Positions 31,657 through 39,625 of a DNA stretch of 64,000 bases are shown in pieces (the stretch's first letter is position 1; the number at the start of each line of letters is the position of its first letter). The notes below the pieces were generated by a model. The model was not told the origin of the DNA, made no database searches, and saw only the letters and a list, made by a program, of their open reading frames with translations. The DNA lies in assembly GCF_007567505.1 (NCBI RefSeq), contig NZ_CP041783.1, forward strand, positions 1,240,001-1,304,000, given 5' to 3'. The DNA is from Shewanella donghaensis. Lineage in GTDB: Bacteria; Pseudomonadota; Gammaproteobacteria; Enterobacterales; Shewanellaceae. The position numbers and the translations under genes were made by a program.

Positions 31657-32256
31657 TTAAAGCGGAATACGACCATTAAACGACAGTGCTAAAGTTGTGC
31701 TATCCACATATTCAAGCTCACCACCCACTGGTACACCATGAGCAATACGGCTAATGACCACATTATGTTTGCGCGCAATATCGGCAATATAGTGCGCCGT
31801 CGCGTCACCTTCAACTGTGGGGTTAGTGGCTAAAATCAGTTCAGTGACATCATCAGATGCAAGATGTTGCTCTAACAAGGCTAAACCGAGTTCATCAGGG
31901 CCGACTCCATCAAGTGGTGATAGATGACCAAGCAGCACAAAGTAACGGCCAACAAAGTGTCCGCCGGCTTCAATAGCTAACACATCAGCGGGGGTTTCAA
32001 CCACACAAATCACTTCTGCTGTGCCACGTTTAGGGCTACTACAAATAGGACAAAGCTGCTCTTCCGTAAAAGTACGACAGGCTTGGCAATGCCCTACTTC
32101 ACTCATAGAACGTTCTAACGCGCTAGCCAATTTATGGCCTTGTTTACGGTTACGCTCTAACAATTGAAATGCCATGCGTTGGGCTGACTTAGGTCCAACG
32201 CCCGGTAAGCAGCGTAAAGACTCAATAAGTTCGTCAACCAGTGGACTAAATTTCAT
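31657..32256 (-). CDS. recR: recombination protein RecR
   Basis: A 199-residue protein of the RecFOR pathway that helps load RecA onto SSB-coated gaps. Order: helix-hairpin-helix ([17 protein letters not shown]), C4 zinc finger ([16 protein letters not shown]), TOPRIM domain ([15 protein letters not shown] to [12 protein letters not shown]), and the end [22 protein letters not shown]. Length is as usual. In most proteobacteria ybaB lies directly before recR; here about 2.5 kb of other genes separates them. Confidence 0.96.
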   Translation of the reverse strand: MKFSPLVDELIESLRCLPGVGPKSAQRMAFQLLERNRKQGHKLASALERSMSEVGHCQACRTFTEEQLCPICSSPKRGTAEVICVVETPADVLAIEAGGHFVGRYFVLLGHLSPLDGVGPDELGLALLEQHLASDDVTELILATNPTVEGDATAHYIADIARKHNVVISRIAHGVPVGGELEYVDSTTLALSFNGRIPL

Positions 32257-32420
32257 AAATACTACGTTGCCTTATTTCATTATTTAAGAGCATTGTCTTA
32301 ATAAAACTAAAAATGATGTCAATAACCGTATGGTACTGTAATTCTTACCTAGACAACAGATTCAACTGAACAACAATCGAGTCAGCGGCTCATCCCTATT
32401 ATTGACCATTAGCATTATCA

Positions 32421-32657
32421 TTAAGAAGGTGTACTTATTGTGGTCTGAGATTGATAGCTAAAGACCTGCTCTAAAGGAAGCTTAAACACTTCTGCAATTT
32501 TAAACGCCACTTCAAGAGTCGGTGAATACTTATTAGACTCAATAGCCATAACCGTTTGCCTGGTCACACCGATTAAATCTGCCAATTGTTTTTGGGTCAT
32601 TTCACCGTTTAAAAAACGTAGCGTCCGGATAGTGTTAGCAATCGCCGGTTTACTCAT
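32421..32657 (-). CDS. XRE-family helix-turn-helix regulator, small
   Basis: A 78-residue protein consisting almost only of an HTH: TLRFLNGEMTQKQLADLIGVTRQTVMAIESNKYSPTLEVAFKIAEVFKLPLEQVFSY. It belongs to the short YozG/Xre-like regulators. The ATG at 32657 follows GGGGGAG and overlaps the end of the membrane-protein gene by 8 bases, so translation is probably coupled. Such HTH/membrane-protein pairs often autoregulate. Target unknown. Confidence 0.85.
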   Translation of the reverse strand: MSKPAIANTIRTLRFLNGEMTQKQLADLIGVTRQTVMAIESNKYSPTLEVAFKIAEVFKLPLEQVFSYQSQTTISTPS

Positions 32658-33147
32658 AAATCTCCCCCGTACGCCCTTTGTAAAGCTGAATACCATAAAA
32701 GGCTAACTCAGCAAGTAAAAACGAAGCCATTAATATATGTAATGGTGCATGCTCGATACCCTCTTTGGAAAAACCTAAACCATTGGCTTCAATACTGTAT
32801 TGCACCATGGCAAAGATCACCCCGACATTAAGAATAATGGCAGAGTACTTATAACCTATTAGATTAATTTGCTTTTCACGCACATCCATTGGCTGAGAAA
32901 GCTCATCATCTGAAATGAAAGCGAGCGCAATATAACTGACGACCATCAACACCACTGAATAAATAATAATTTCTAAGAAGATACCTGAAATCCACTGAAT
33001 AGAAGCCAAATCTTCCATGCTGGCATTCATCAAACTGCTGGCATAAAAATAAGAAATATAGCCAGTCACCAGTAAATCAACTGATAAGGTAATTTCTCTA
33101 AAACTAGTCTCTTGTAGCCACTGCTGTAATTTCGTTGCATTATTCAT
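32650..33147 (-). CDS. four-helix integral membrane protein paired with the XRE regulator
   Basis: A 165-residue protein with four hydrophobic segments, at about 18-40, 50-75, 98-118 and 133-155. A loop after the second helix has DDELSQPMDVREKQINLIGYK. No catalytic motif seen. Pairs of a small membrane protein with a short XRE regulator are common, and the membrane partner is often proposed to control or be controlled by the HTH protein. Its gene overlaps the regulator gene by 8 bp. Confidence 0.7.
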   Translation of the reverse strand: MNNATKLQQWLQETSFREITLSVDLLVTGYISYFYASSLMNASMEDLASIQWISGIFLEIIIYSVVLMVVSYIALAFISDDELSQPMDVREKQINLIGYKYSAIILNVGVIFAMVQYSIEANGLGFSKEGIEHAPLHILMASFLLAELAFYGIQLYKGRTGEIYE

Positions 33148-33245
33148 GTTAATATTTTCTCACTCCATGTTAAGTATTTTTGACATACCTATAGAGTAGA
33201 GCAATATTCAACCATGTCAAATATTTTTAACTTCCAGTTAATTAT

Positions 33246-33656
33246 TTATGACTTAGTAAGCGATCTGTCAGCGGGATGGTTTACACCATCATTGAGGACC
33301 ACATCATCAATATCAAAAGGATTCACCCCTTCTAAACAGCCAAGGTTATAACCGTATTCAGTTGGATTAGAACGACGTTGATGATGGGTATAAATACCGC
33401 AATGGGAACAAAAGTAATGTTTGGCGGTGTGGGTATTAAATTGATACAGCTTAAGTACGTCTTCACCTTTTAAAATTTGAATACCATCTAATGCAACAGA
33501 GCCAACAATTGCACCTTTCCGGCGGCATATAGAGCAATCACAGCGTCTTGGCTTCTCAATACCATTGGGTAATGAAAGTGATAATACAACCGCGCCACAA
33601 TGGCAACTGGCTAAATGTTTCGACTTAATAACGGTTTTACCGACCTGCTTCAACAT
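33246..33656 (-). CDS. GFA/CENP-V-fold zinc protein
   Basis: A 136-residue protein of the glutathione-dependent formaldehyde-activating (GFA) superfamily. Zinc ligands are SCHCGAVVL, RRCDCSICRRKGAIV and HYFCSHCGIYTHHQ, giving the usual two zinc sites. The family is named after one member; most have no proven activity. It is transcribed alone. A second, distant GFA protein is at 53837-54277. Confidence 0.85.
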   Translation of the reverse strand: MLKQVGKTVIKSKHLASCHCGAVVLSLSLPNGIEKPRRCDCSICRRKGAIVGSVALDGIQILKGEDVLKLYQFNTHTAKHYFCSHCGIYTHHQRRSNPTEYGYNLGCLEGVNPFDIDDVVLNDGVNHPADRSLTKS

Positions 33657-33671
33657 GCAATATCCTTATAG

Positions 33672-33719
33672 TTATCTGAAGGGTTATCTGAATAGTCATC
33701 TGAGTAGTTGTCTAAATAG
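33672..33719. repeat. four imperfect 12-bp tandem repeats
   Basis: Four consecutive 12-mers: TTATCTGAAGGG, TTATCTGAATAG, TCATCTGAGTAG, TTGTCTAAATAG. They lie just upstream of the GFA gene. They may be simple slippage or tandem operator-like sites. Confidence 0.65.
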
Positions 33720-33917
33720 TTCTTTGATTTTATGCTGACACACAAGAATAACTAGTGAGTTCTTAGGGTTCACTTGCTCATCACTCTCATTGTCACAAAT
33801 CGTGTTTATCACACATTCTAAAAAGTGTGAATTCTTTTTCACTCACTAAGTTCTTTGCAAGAAATTTTAGAATCATGATGCATGAATCAAAACACCGATG
33901 TAAAAAGTCGCCAGTTA

Positions 33918-33946
33918 TTGACTTAATTGTGAGAAAATACTTTATA
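33918..33946 (+). promoter_or_regulatory. candidate promoter of the DUF3127 gene
   Basis: -35 TTGACT (33918-33923), 17-bp spacer, -10 TTTATA (33941-33946), about 35 bp before the ATG at 33983. The -10 is only partly consensus. An alternative -10 TATAAG overlaps it. Confidence 0.4.
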
Positions 33947-33982
33947 AGCTTCATCAACAGAATAGTTAACAGAGAAACTCCT

Positions 33983-34525
33983 ATGTCTAAAACATTTGAA
34001 ATGACCGGTATCATCCATAGTAAAGGTGATACCACAACCTTCGGTAATAACGGCTTTACCAAGCGCGAGTTTGTCTTAAAATCGACAGGACCGGATGAAA
34101 ATTCGAGTTACCCTAACTATGTCGCTCTTGAACTGATTAAAGATAAATGTGCTTTACTAGACCAATATAATATCGGCGATGAACTTGAAGTCTCATTCAA
34201 TATCAGTGGCCGATTATGGCAAGGACAAGGTAAGCCTGAAAAGTGTTTTACAAGCCTACAGGCATGGAAAATAAGCCATGCTCAACAATCAAATGATCAG
34301 TTCAACAATGACAATCAAATGGATCCGTCATTTGATGAACAAATGGACCAGTCATTCGACGAACAATCATTTAGTAACCAACCAGCTGGTGCTCAATCTG
34401 CTGGAAATCAATCATATGGCAATCAATCATATGACAGTAAAGCATCTCAAAATACTCCATCGTCCTCCAAGCCAATAAATACCCCAGCCTCAGATAATAT
34501 TTGGGAAGACGATATCCCGTTCTAG
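33983..34525 (+). CDS. DUF3127 OB-fold, SSB-like protein with SSB-type C-terminal tip
   Basis: A 180-residue protein. Residues about 1-98 match DUF3127: FEMTGIIHSKGDTTTFGNNGFTKREFVL, YPNYVALELIKDKCALLDQYNIGDELEVSFNISGRLWQG, CFTSLQAWKI. This family is predicted to have an OB fold like single-stranded DNA-binding protein. A disordered Gln/Ser/Asn-rich linker follows (about 100-170), then the tip WEDDIPF, nearly the SSB end DDDIPF that recruits DNA repair and replication proteins. I start at the ATG at 33983; 52 codons upstream are also open but unlike the family. It is the only plus-strand gene here and lies between ybaB and recR. DNA binding is inference. Confidence 0.8.
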   Translation: MSKTFEMTGIIHSKGDTTTFGNNGFTKREFVLKSTGPDENSSYPNYVALELIKDKCALLDQYNIGDELEVSFNISGRLWQGQGKPEKCFTSLQAWKISHAQQSNDQFNNDNQMDPSFDEQMDQSFDEQSFSNQPAGAQSAGNQSYGNQSYDSKASQNTPSSSKPINTPASDNIWEDDIPF

Positions 34526-34611
34526 TAAACGTAAAACTGTAAATTTAAAAGTGTCAAAATAACCATGTTATACCTTTGATAATGGCCAATAATATTCGAC
34601 TAGCGAACCCT

Positions 34612-34642
34612 TAGGGGGTCGTTTTTTTATTGAAAATAATGT
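34612..34642 (+). terminator. possible weak terminator after the DUF3127 gene
   Basis: A short imperfect hairpin GAACCC-TTAG-GGGGTC followed by GTTTTTTTATT. The stem has one mismatch, so strength is uncertain. Confidence 0.45.
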
Positions 34643-34704
34643 TTGTCATCAATCTTCAAATTAGTTTAAACCGACTAAGTAATGATGCACCGATTTACGC
34701 AAAC

Positions 34705-34737
34705 AAAAAAGCTCAAGCAAATTGCTTGAGCTTTTTT
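34705..34737. terminator. bidirectional terminator between DUF3127 gene and ybaB
   Basis: Twelve-base-pair stem AAGCTCAAGCAA / TTGCTTGAGCTT with A- and T-runs on either side. It suits both converging transcripts. Confidence 0.85.
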
Positions 34738-34814
34738 ATTAGCTAGTTTGTCCCCTATTTGACCCCAAGGCTACGAATCTGCTGGAATAACAAATAGAAA
34801 CAACACGATAGCGA

Positions 34815-35144
34815 TTAGAATGGCATTTTCATTCCTGGTGGTAATTGCATACCGCCTGTAACGTCTGCCATTTTAGCTTTTTGATTCTCTTCGATACGAC
34901 GAGCTGCATCGTTAAATGCTGCTGCAATAAGATCTTCCAACATTTCTTTATCGTCTTCCATCAAGCTAGGATCGATGTCAACTTTGCGGATGTTGTGTGC
35001 ACCAGTCATAGTCACTTTAACTAAACCAGCACCGGCTTCACCAGTCATTTCAGTGCGTGCAATTTCTTCCTGCACTTTAGCCATTTTATCTTGCATCATT
35101 TGGGCTTGTTTCATTAAGTTGCCCATACCGCCTTTTCCAAACAT
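34815..35144 (-). CDS. ybaB: nucleoid-associated protein YbaB/EbfC
   Basis: A 109-residue DNA-binding protein of the YbaB/EbfC family. [54 protein letters not shown] and the Met/Pro-rich end [11 protein letters not shown] are typical. The start is the usual one. It follows dnaX on the same strand by about 130 bp, the conserved order dnaX-ybaB. Confidence 0.96.
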   Translation of the reverse strand: MFGKGGMGNLMKQAQMMQDKMAKVQEEIARTEMTGEAGAGLVKVTMTGAHNIRKVDIDPSLMEDDKEMLEDLIAAAFNDAARRIEENQKAKMADVTGGMQLPPGMKMPF

Positions 35145-35273
35145 AGTCTTTTCTCTTAATTAGTTATTAGCAAGCAGCCAATGTGGGGCTAATCTTACTG
35201 AAAAAAAATAAATTGGCAATAAATCTGAGTTTATTGCTGTCAAAATTTTGAAGCCTATAACGCTTTAGCCGTA

Positions 35274-37979
35274 TTATTGAACAGTTAAAGCAGGAATTTG
35301 TTTCCCTATGGCTTGCAGCTTTTCAACTGGATACACCAAAGTATCCGTATTTAACTCGGCTGCTAAGCGAGTGAACATCCATTGTACCTTGTCATCATTA
35401 ATTAAAGCGTAATTTGCGTTCGCTAATAATTCACGATGAAATCTTTTTCGAAGTTCCAGTGGCGTTTCATGTTGCGGATCTAATCCAACATTAATTACCA
35501 CTTTGGTGTCTTCGCCTAAATGCTCTGTTAACGCAATTTGTAATTGCTCAATTGCGACATCCGCTGATAGGTGTTTCTGATCTGGTTTTAACAATAGTGG
35601 GATCGGATTACCTAGTCTTTGGCACACTGAATTAACGGCTAGCTGTCTTACTCTGCCGCCAATCGTTAACTCTGACATAATTTTGTACCAATGCAAATCT
35701 AAGCTGTCGCCTAACACTTCATGTGAGCCCGTCGTCACCATTGTCGTTGAAGGGGTGACCACTTCAGTCGATGCTGCGACAGTTTGCTGGTCTGCACTAT
35801 TGTTCACTACGGGGCGAACGACTGAATCCACAACAGGATTCACTAAAGTATTTGCAGTAGTCGAATCAGGTGCACTTTCTATGACTGCCTGATTCACCAT
35901 TGGTTCTTGAGTGACTGCAACATTTGCGACGTCGGTCTCATTAGTTGAAGCAACTGCAGGTTTATCTAACGGTTTTTCCCATGGCGGTCTATCAGTATCG
36001 TCTAAATGACCGATTGTTGCAGCATGATTTCTACTGGCATTGGTGTTAGCTATATCACTGGCGGTATTGTCAATCGGTTGCGCTTTAGGTTTGGGCGCTG
36101 GGATTCTAATACTAGGATTGCTTACCGCCTGTTGCTTTTTTGCCTGTTCACCTTCTTCAGCTAACGTAGTTAACTCCGCTTTTAAAGAATCGTTAGTCGC
36201 AAGGACAGCATTGAGTAATGCATCCATATCTTCTAGGCTACTTTCAGGTGCTTGTGCTGGTTGTGAAACGACTGTTTGTGTTGTTGGGTCAATTGTATTT
36301 AACGACTGAGAATTAACTGCTGCTGTAGTTTCATTTTGTTGATACTGACTATGATCTTCGTTATCAAAATCAACATAGGATTCATCGCTCTCTTGAGAGA
36401 ATTGCTCATAAGCATCGATTGGCATGTCATTACTGTTTTGAATAACGTTCGACTCAGCTTCTGTATTAGCTTTAGGTGCTATTACAGGTGCGGCTTCAGG
36501 TGCTTTATCAGAAACAATTGCAGGAGCGAGTTCAATGTTAGCGACATCCGTTACCTTTTCGGTAACCTTGTCAGTAATAACCTCCTGTGGCTCTGCTACA
36601 ACTTGGTGTTGCTTAAACCCAAGACTATCAGCCTGACTCATGATAATGGCTTGTTCTGCAGCAATAGCCTCATCGGCTTTAATGAGATTATCAGTATCAG
36701 TGCTTGCAACAACATGACTTGTCTTCTCATCAGCAACACTGCTTACAGGAGTTTCTGACGAAGTAATAACGGCTTCAACTGTATTAGTTGAGTTATTAGC
36801 TTCTGCTTTTACTGGAGCTTGAGAGACTGTTGCAGCTGTTGTCGCTGGAGTGAGTGAAATGGTAACGGGCTCATCTGTGTGCCAACGTTTAACCAATTTT
36901 TCAGGCACAAATGCCACGGCGCGTAACAGTGCCATTTCCAGGCCCGATTTAGGATCGGGTGCAAAACTTAATTCTTTACGGCCAGTTAATAACAACTGGT
37001 AATACAGTTGAACTTGCTCTGGCGTCAGTTGCTGAGCAAAAGCTAAAATTTGCTCGCTATATAACGACTGCTGTGCAGCGACAGGAGCAAACTGGCTTAA
37101 CGTAATTTGGTGTAATAATTCAAGCAAACTACGCAGCACTTCATCAGCATCGGCGCCAAAGCTTAAAACTTGTTGGATGGTCTGCATCAAAATAGCAATG
37201 TCGGCATCACATAATGCTTTTAATAACGCCAAGACTTGGTGAGCATCAATACTTCCTAGCATTGACTGAACCTGTTGATGCATGACTTGACCACTGCCAA
37301 AAGCGATGGCTTGGTCAGTTAAGCTTAATGCATCGCGCATGCTGCCATTAGCCGCTTTGGCAAGTAATGATAGTGCTTGGGGTTCGAAATTTAATTGCTC
37401 TTGTGTTAGTACAAAATCTAACTGCTTAGTGATTTCGTCTTGTGACAAGCTTTTTAGATTAAACTGTAAGCATCGTGACAATACCGTTACGGGTAATTTT
37501 TGAGGATCCGTCGTCGCCAGTAAAAATTTCACATGCTCAGGTGGTTCTTCGAGTGTTTTAAGCAAAGCATTAAAACTACTACGCGATAGCATATGAACTT
37601 CGTCGATTAAATAGACCTTATAACGACCACGTGCAGGCTTGTACTGGACATTATCAAGTAACTCACGGGTATCATCTACTTTGGTTCTTGATGCGGCATC
37701 AACTTCGATAAGATCGACAAAGCGACCTTGGGCAATTTCGACACAACTAGAGCACACACCACAAGGTGTTGCAGTTACGCCTTGCTCACAGTTAAGCCCT
37801 TTAGCAAAAAGGCGCGCTAAACTGGTTTTACCTACGCCACGCGTGCCAGTAAATAAGTAGGCATGATGTAATCGTTGCTGAGTGAGTGCATTTGTAAGTG
37901 CCAGTAGAACATGTGATTGCCCTACCATCTCTTCAAATTTGGCAGGGCGCCACTTACGGGCTAACACCTGATAAGACAT
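35274..37979 (-). CDS. dnaX: DNA polymerase III tau/gamma subunit
   Basis: A 901-residue clamp-loader ATPase. Domains I-III: YQVLARKWRPAKFEEMVGQ, Walker A GTRGVGKTS, a four-Cys zinc site around CGVCSSCVEIAQGR, DEVHMLSRSSFNALLKTLEEPP, and sensor motifs to about residue 365. A very long acidic, Thr/Val/Ala/Gln-rich linker follows (about 380-740). The C-terminal tau domains (LDLHWYKIMSELTIGGRVRQLAVNSVC onward) bind DnaB and the alpha subunit. E. coli tau is 643 residues, so the linker adds some 250. The ATG at 37979 follows GGGGA. A codon-aligned slippery site at 36135-36141 predicts a second, shorter gamma product. Confidence 0.95.
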   Translation of the reverse strand: MSYQVLARKWRPAKFEEMVGQSHVLLALTNALTQQRLHHAYLFTGTRGVGKTSLARLFAKGLNCEQGVTATPCGVCSSCVEIAQGRFVDLIEVDAASRTKVDDTRELLDNVQYKPARGRYKVYLIDEVHMLSRSSFNALLKTLEEPPEHVKFLLATTDPQKLPVTVLSRCLQFNLKSLSQDEITKQLDFVLTQEQLNFEPQALSLLAKAANGSMRDALSLTDQAIAFGSGQVMHQQVQSMLGSIDAHQVLALLKALCDADIAILMQTIQQVLSFGADADEVLRSLLELLHQITLSQFAPVAAQQSLYSEQILAFAQQLTPEQVQLYYQLLLTGRKELSFAPDPKSGLEMALLRAVAFVPEKLVKRWHTDEPVTISLTPATTAATVSQAPVKAEANNSTNTVEAVITSSETPVSSVADEKTSHVVASTDTDNLIKADEAIAAEQAIIMSQADSLGFKQHQVVAEPQEVITDKVTEKVTDVANIELAPAIVSDKAPEAAPVIAPKANTEAESNVIQNSNDMPIDAYEQFSQESDESYVDFDNEDHSQYQQNETTAAVNSQSLNTIDPTTQTVVSQPAQAPESSLEDMDALLNAVLATNDSLKAELTTLAEEGEQAKKQQAVSNPSIRIPAPKPKAQPIDNTASDIANTNASRNHAATIGHLDDTDRPPWEKPLDKPAVASTNETDVANVAVTQEPMVNQAVIESAPDSTTANTLVNPVVDSVVRPVVNNSADQQTVAASTEVVTPSTTMVTTGSHEVLGDSLDLHWYKIMSELTIGGRVRQLAVNSVCQRLGNPIPLLLKPDQKHLSADVAIEQLQIALTEHLGEDTKVVINVGLDPQHETPLELRKRFHRELLANANYALINDDKVQWMFTRLAAELNTDTLVYPVEKLQAIGKQIPALTVQ
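36112..36160 (-). promoter_or_regulatory. programmed -1 frameshift site in dnaX
   Basis: The codons GCA AAA AAG (Ala-Lys-Lys, Lys at 614-615) contain the heptamer A-AAA-AAG in the correct phase, at 36135-36141, as in E. coli dnaX. An AAGGTGA-like Shine-Dalgarno stimulator lies about 10 bases upstream (GAAGAAGGTGAACAG). After slippage seven codons (Ala-Thr-Gly-Gly-Lys-Gln-Ser) and a TAG at 36112-36114 follow, giving a gamma of about 622 residues. Confidence 0.75.
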
Positions 37980-38044
37980 GGAATTCCCCAAGCTTTAATG
38001 AAACGGGTTGATATAAATAGAATTGATTTTAACTGTACCCGAGA

Positions 38045-38086
38045 ATAAAAATAACAATAGCATGCTCGTCATTCACACGCTATTGC
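38045..38086 (-). terminator. candidate terminator after apt
   Basis: Stem CAATAGC / GCTATTG with a 17-base loop, followed on the minus strand by TTATTTTTATT. The loop is long, so this is moderate. It lies between apt and dnaX. Confidence 0.45.
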
Positions 38087-38205
38087 TACTCTATAAGGCT
38101 GGATAGTTTGCTGAAGGTTTAATCTGTCTTCGGTATATTTGAGCTCTTATCTTGTTGAATCTAAATAATAGAATCAATAAAAGCCTTCACAGTGAAGTGA
38201 GCAGC

Positions 38206-38757
38206 CTATTCGCCTTCAAATTCACATAGGGTTAAAATGTCTAAACCTAAACCTTCAAGGCGCTTCTCGCCGCCAATATCTGGCAGTGAAATAACAAACG
38301 CAGCATGCTTAACATCACCGCCTAATTCACGAATAAGTTTAACTGTCGCTTCGATAGTACCGCCAGTTGCCAGTAAATCATCAACAACAAGTACTTTGTC
38401 TTCAGGTGTAATCGCATCAACATGGATTTCTAGCGTATCTTTACCATATTCAAGATCATAAGTTTGCGAGATAGTCTTTCTTGGTAACTTACCAGGCTTA
38501 CGAACAGGAACAAAACCAATGCCAAGTTCTAATGCTAAAGGTGCACCAAATAAGAAACCGCGAGCTTCAGTACCCACAACTTTAGTGAACCCAAGATCTT
38601 TATATTGCTCAACAAATAAAGCGATAGTCGCTTTATAGGCTTCTGAGTCTTCTAAAAGGCTGGTGACATCACGAAACATAATGCCTGGAATTGGGTAATC
38701 AGGAATAGCTTTAATGCTGTTTTTGATAAGCGCTAAACGTTCTGGATTCATAGTCAT
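38206..38757 (-). CDS. apt: adenine phosphoribosyltransferase
   Basis: A 183-residue purine-salvage enzyme making AMP from adenine and [42 protein letters not shown], and the PRPP loop [13 protein letters not shown] are all intact. Length equals E. coli Apt. Two in-frame ATGs (38757 and 38751) are both possible starts. It is in the conserved ybaN-apt-dnaX order. Confidence 0.96.
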   Translation of the reverse strand: MTMNPERLALIKNSIKAIPDYPIPGIMFRDVTSLLEDSEAYKATIALFVEQYKDLGFTKVVGTEARGFLFGAPLALELGIGFVPVRKPGKLPRKTISQTYDLEYGKDTLEIHVDAITPEDKVLVVDDLLATGGTIEATVKLIRELGGDVKHAAFVISLPDIGGEKRLEGLGLDILTLCEFEGE

Positions 38758-38910
38758 ATTAAGTAGTCTATTTTAAATGAATGTACTAATAGCCACGAGT
38801 TTAATAAGATTTTATTAAACTGTAACGAGTCTGTGGCATATCACTCTATTTTGCTGATACTAAGCATGTTTGCGATCAGTTGCAACTGACGAACAAAATA
38901 CCATCATTTT

Positions 38911-39276
38911 TTAATCTAACTCTGGGATCTGCCACAAAAAAAGCAATAAACAACACAACATACACGCGAGCATCACTTTGACCCATATTAATGGCACTAT
39001 GAAAATACTAACGACAAAGCTTAGTGTTGTCATGACCATGGCTTTCTTCTTTAGTCGTTTGCTGATTGAACGTTTGTCTTGCCAATCATTTAAGGCTTCA
39101 GAGAACCAAGGGTGAGTCATTAGCCAATTGTGCATGCGAGAGCTTGAACGGGCAAAACAATAAGCCGCAAGCAGTATGAAAGGTACAGTTGGCAATAAGG
39201 GCACCACGATACCAATTGTACCGAGCACTAAGCTCGTTAAACCAGTAATCAAGAACAACCCACGTTTTAAAGCCAT
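38911..39276 (-). CDS. ybaN: DUF454 inner-membrane protein YbaN
   Basis: A 121-residue protein of family DUF454. LGTIGIVVPLLPTVPFILLAAYCFARSSSRMHNWLMTHPWF is the family signature. Two or three transmembrane helices (about 8-38 and a C-terminal pair at 75-115). I start at the ATG at 39276 (MALKRGLFLITG), preceded by GGAGA; a frame extension to 39306 lacks a ribosome site. Function is unknown. It is upstream of apt, as in E. coli. Confidence 0.88.
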   Translation of the reverse strand: MALKRGLFLITGLTSLVLGTIGIVVPLLPTVPFILLAAYCFARSSSRMHNWLMTHPWFSEALNDWQDKRSISKRLKKKAMVMTTLSFVVSIFIVPLIWVKVMLACMLCCLLLFLWQIPELD

Positions 39277-39375
39277 ATGTCTCCAAGCCCAAATCAAAAA
39301 AACCATTCAATAGAATGGTCTTTGGATAACCGACTCTATGACAAACTAGAACGGTATGATAACTGAGATTAGCAG

Positions 39376-39495
39376 TTAAATTAAGCCTGCAAGTCTCAAC
39401 ACAGAGATTGATGCAGGTAATGTTGGTATCAACAAAACTAGAATAAAACCAATAAAATACAGAATGTTAAATGGGTCTTTAAACGGCTGACTCAT
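39376..39495 (-). CDS. small membrane protein, 39 residues
   Basis: A short frame with ATG at 39495 and an AGGA sequence about 10 bases upstream. The product MSQPFKDPFNILYFIGFILV continues LLIPTLPASISVLRLAGLI, a single hydrophobic helix after a polar N-terminus. It lies between hvfC and ybaN on the same strand. Short hydrophobic frames arise by chance in A/T-rich DNA, so it needs conservation evidence; the ribosome site and clean helix favour it. Confidence 0.45.
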   Translation of the reverse strand: MSQPFKDPFNILYFIGFILVLLIPTLPASISVLRLAGLI

Positions 39496-39625
39496 ATTAT
39501 TTATTTCCTAACAGTAAAGTTGACCGCCTTGCAGCAGCGTGAACCAGATCACAAAATTCGCGCTATTGTATTTAAAAAGGTGCCGAATAAAAACCCCAAA
39601 TAAAGTAAGCGTTTTATTCACTGTT

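Noticed and set aside
37980..38205. Possible 4.5S (ffs) or other small RNA next to dnaX
   Set aside because: I looked for the conserved signal-recognition core (GGTCAGGTCCGGAAGGAAGCAGC-type) on both strands and did not find it.
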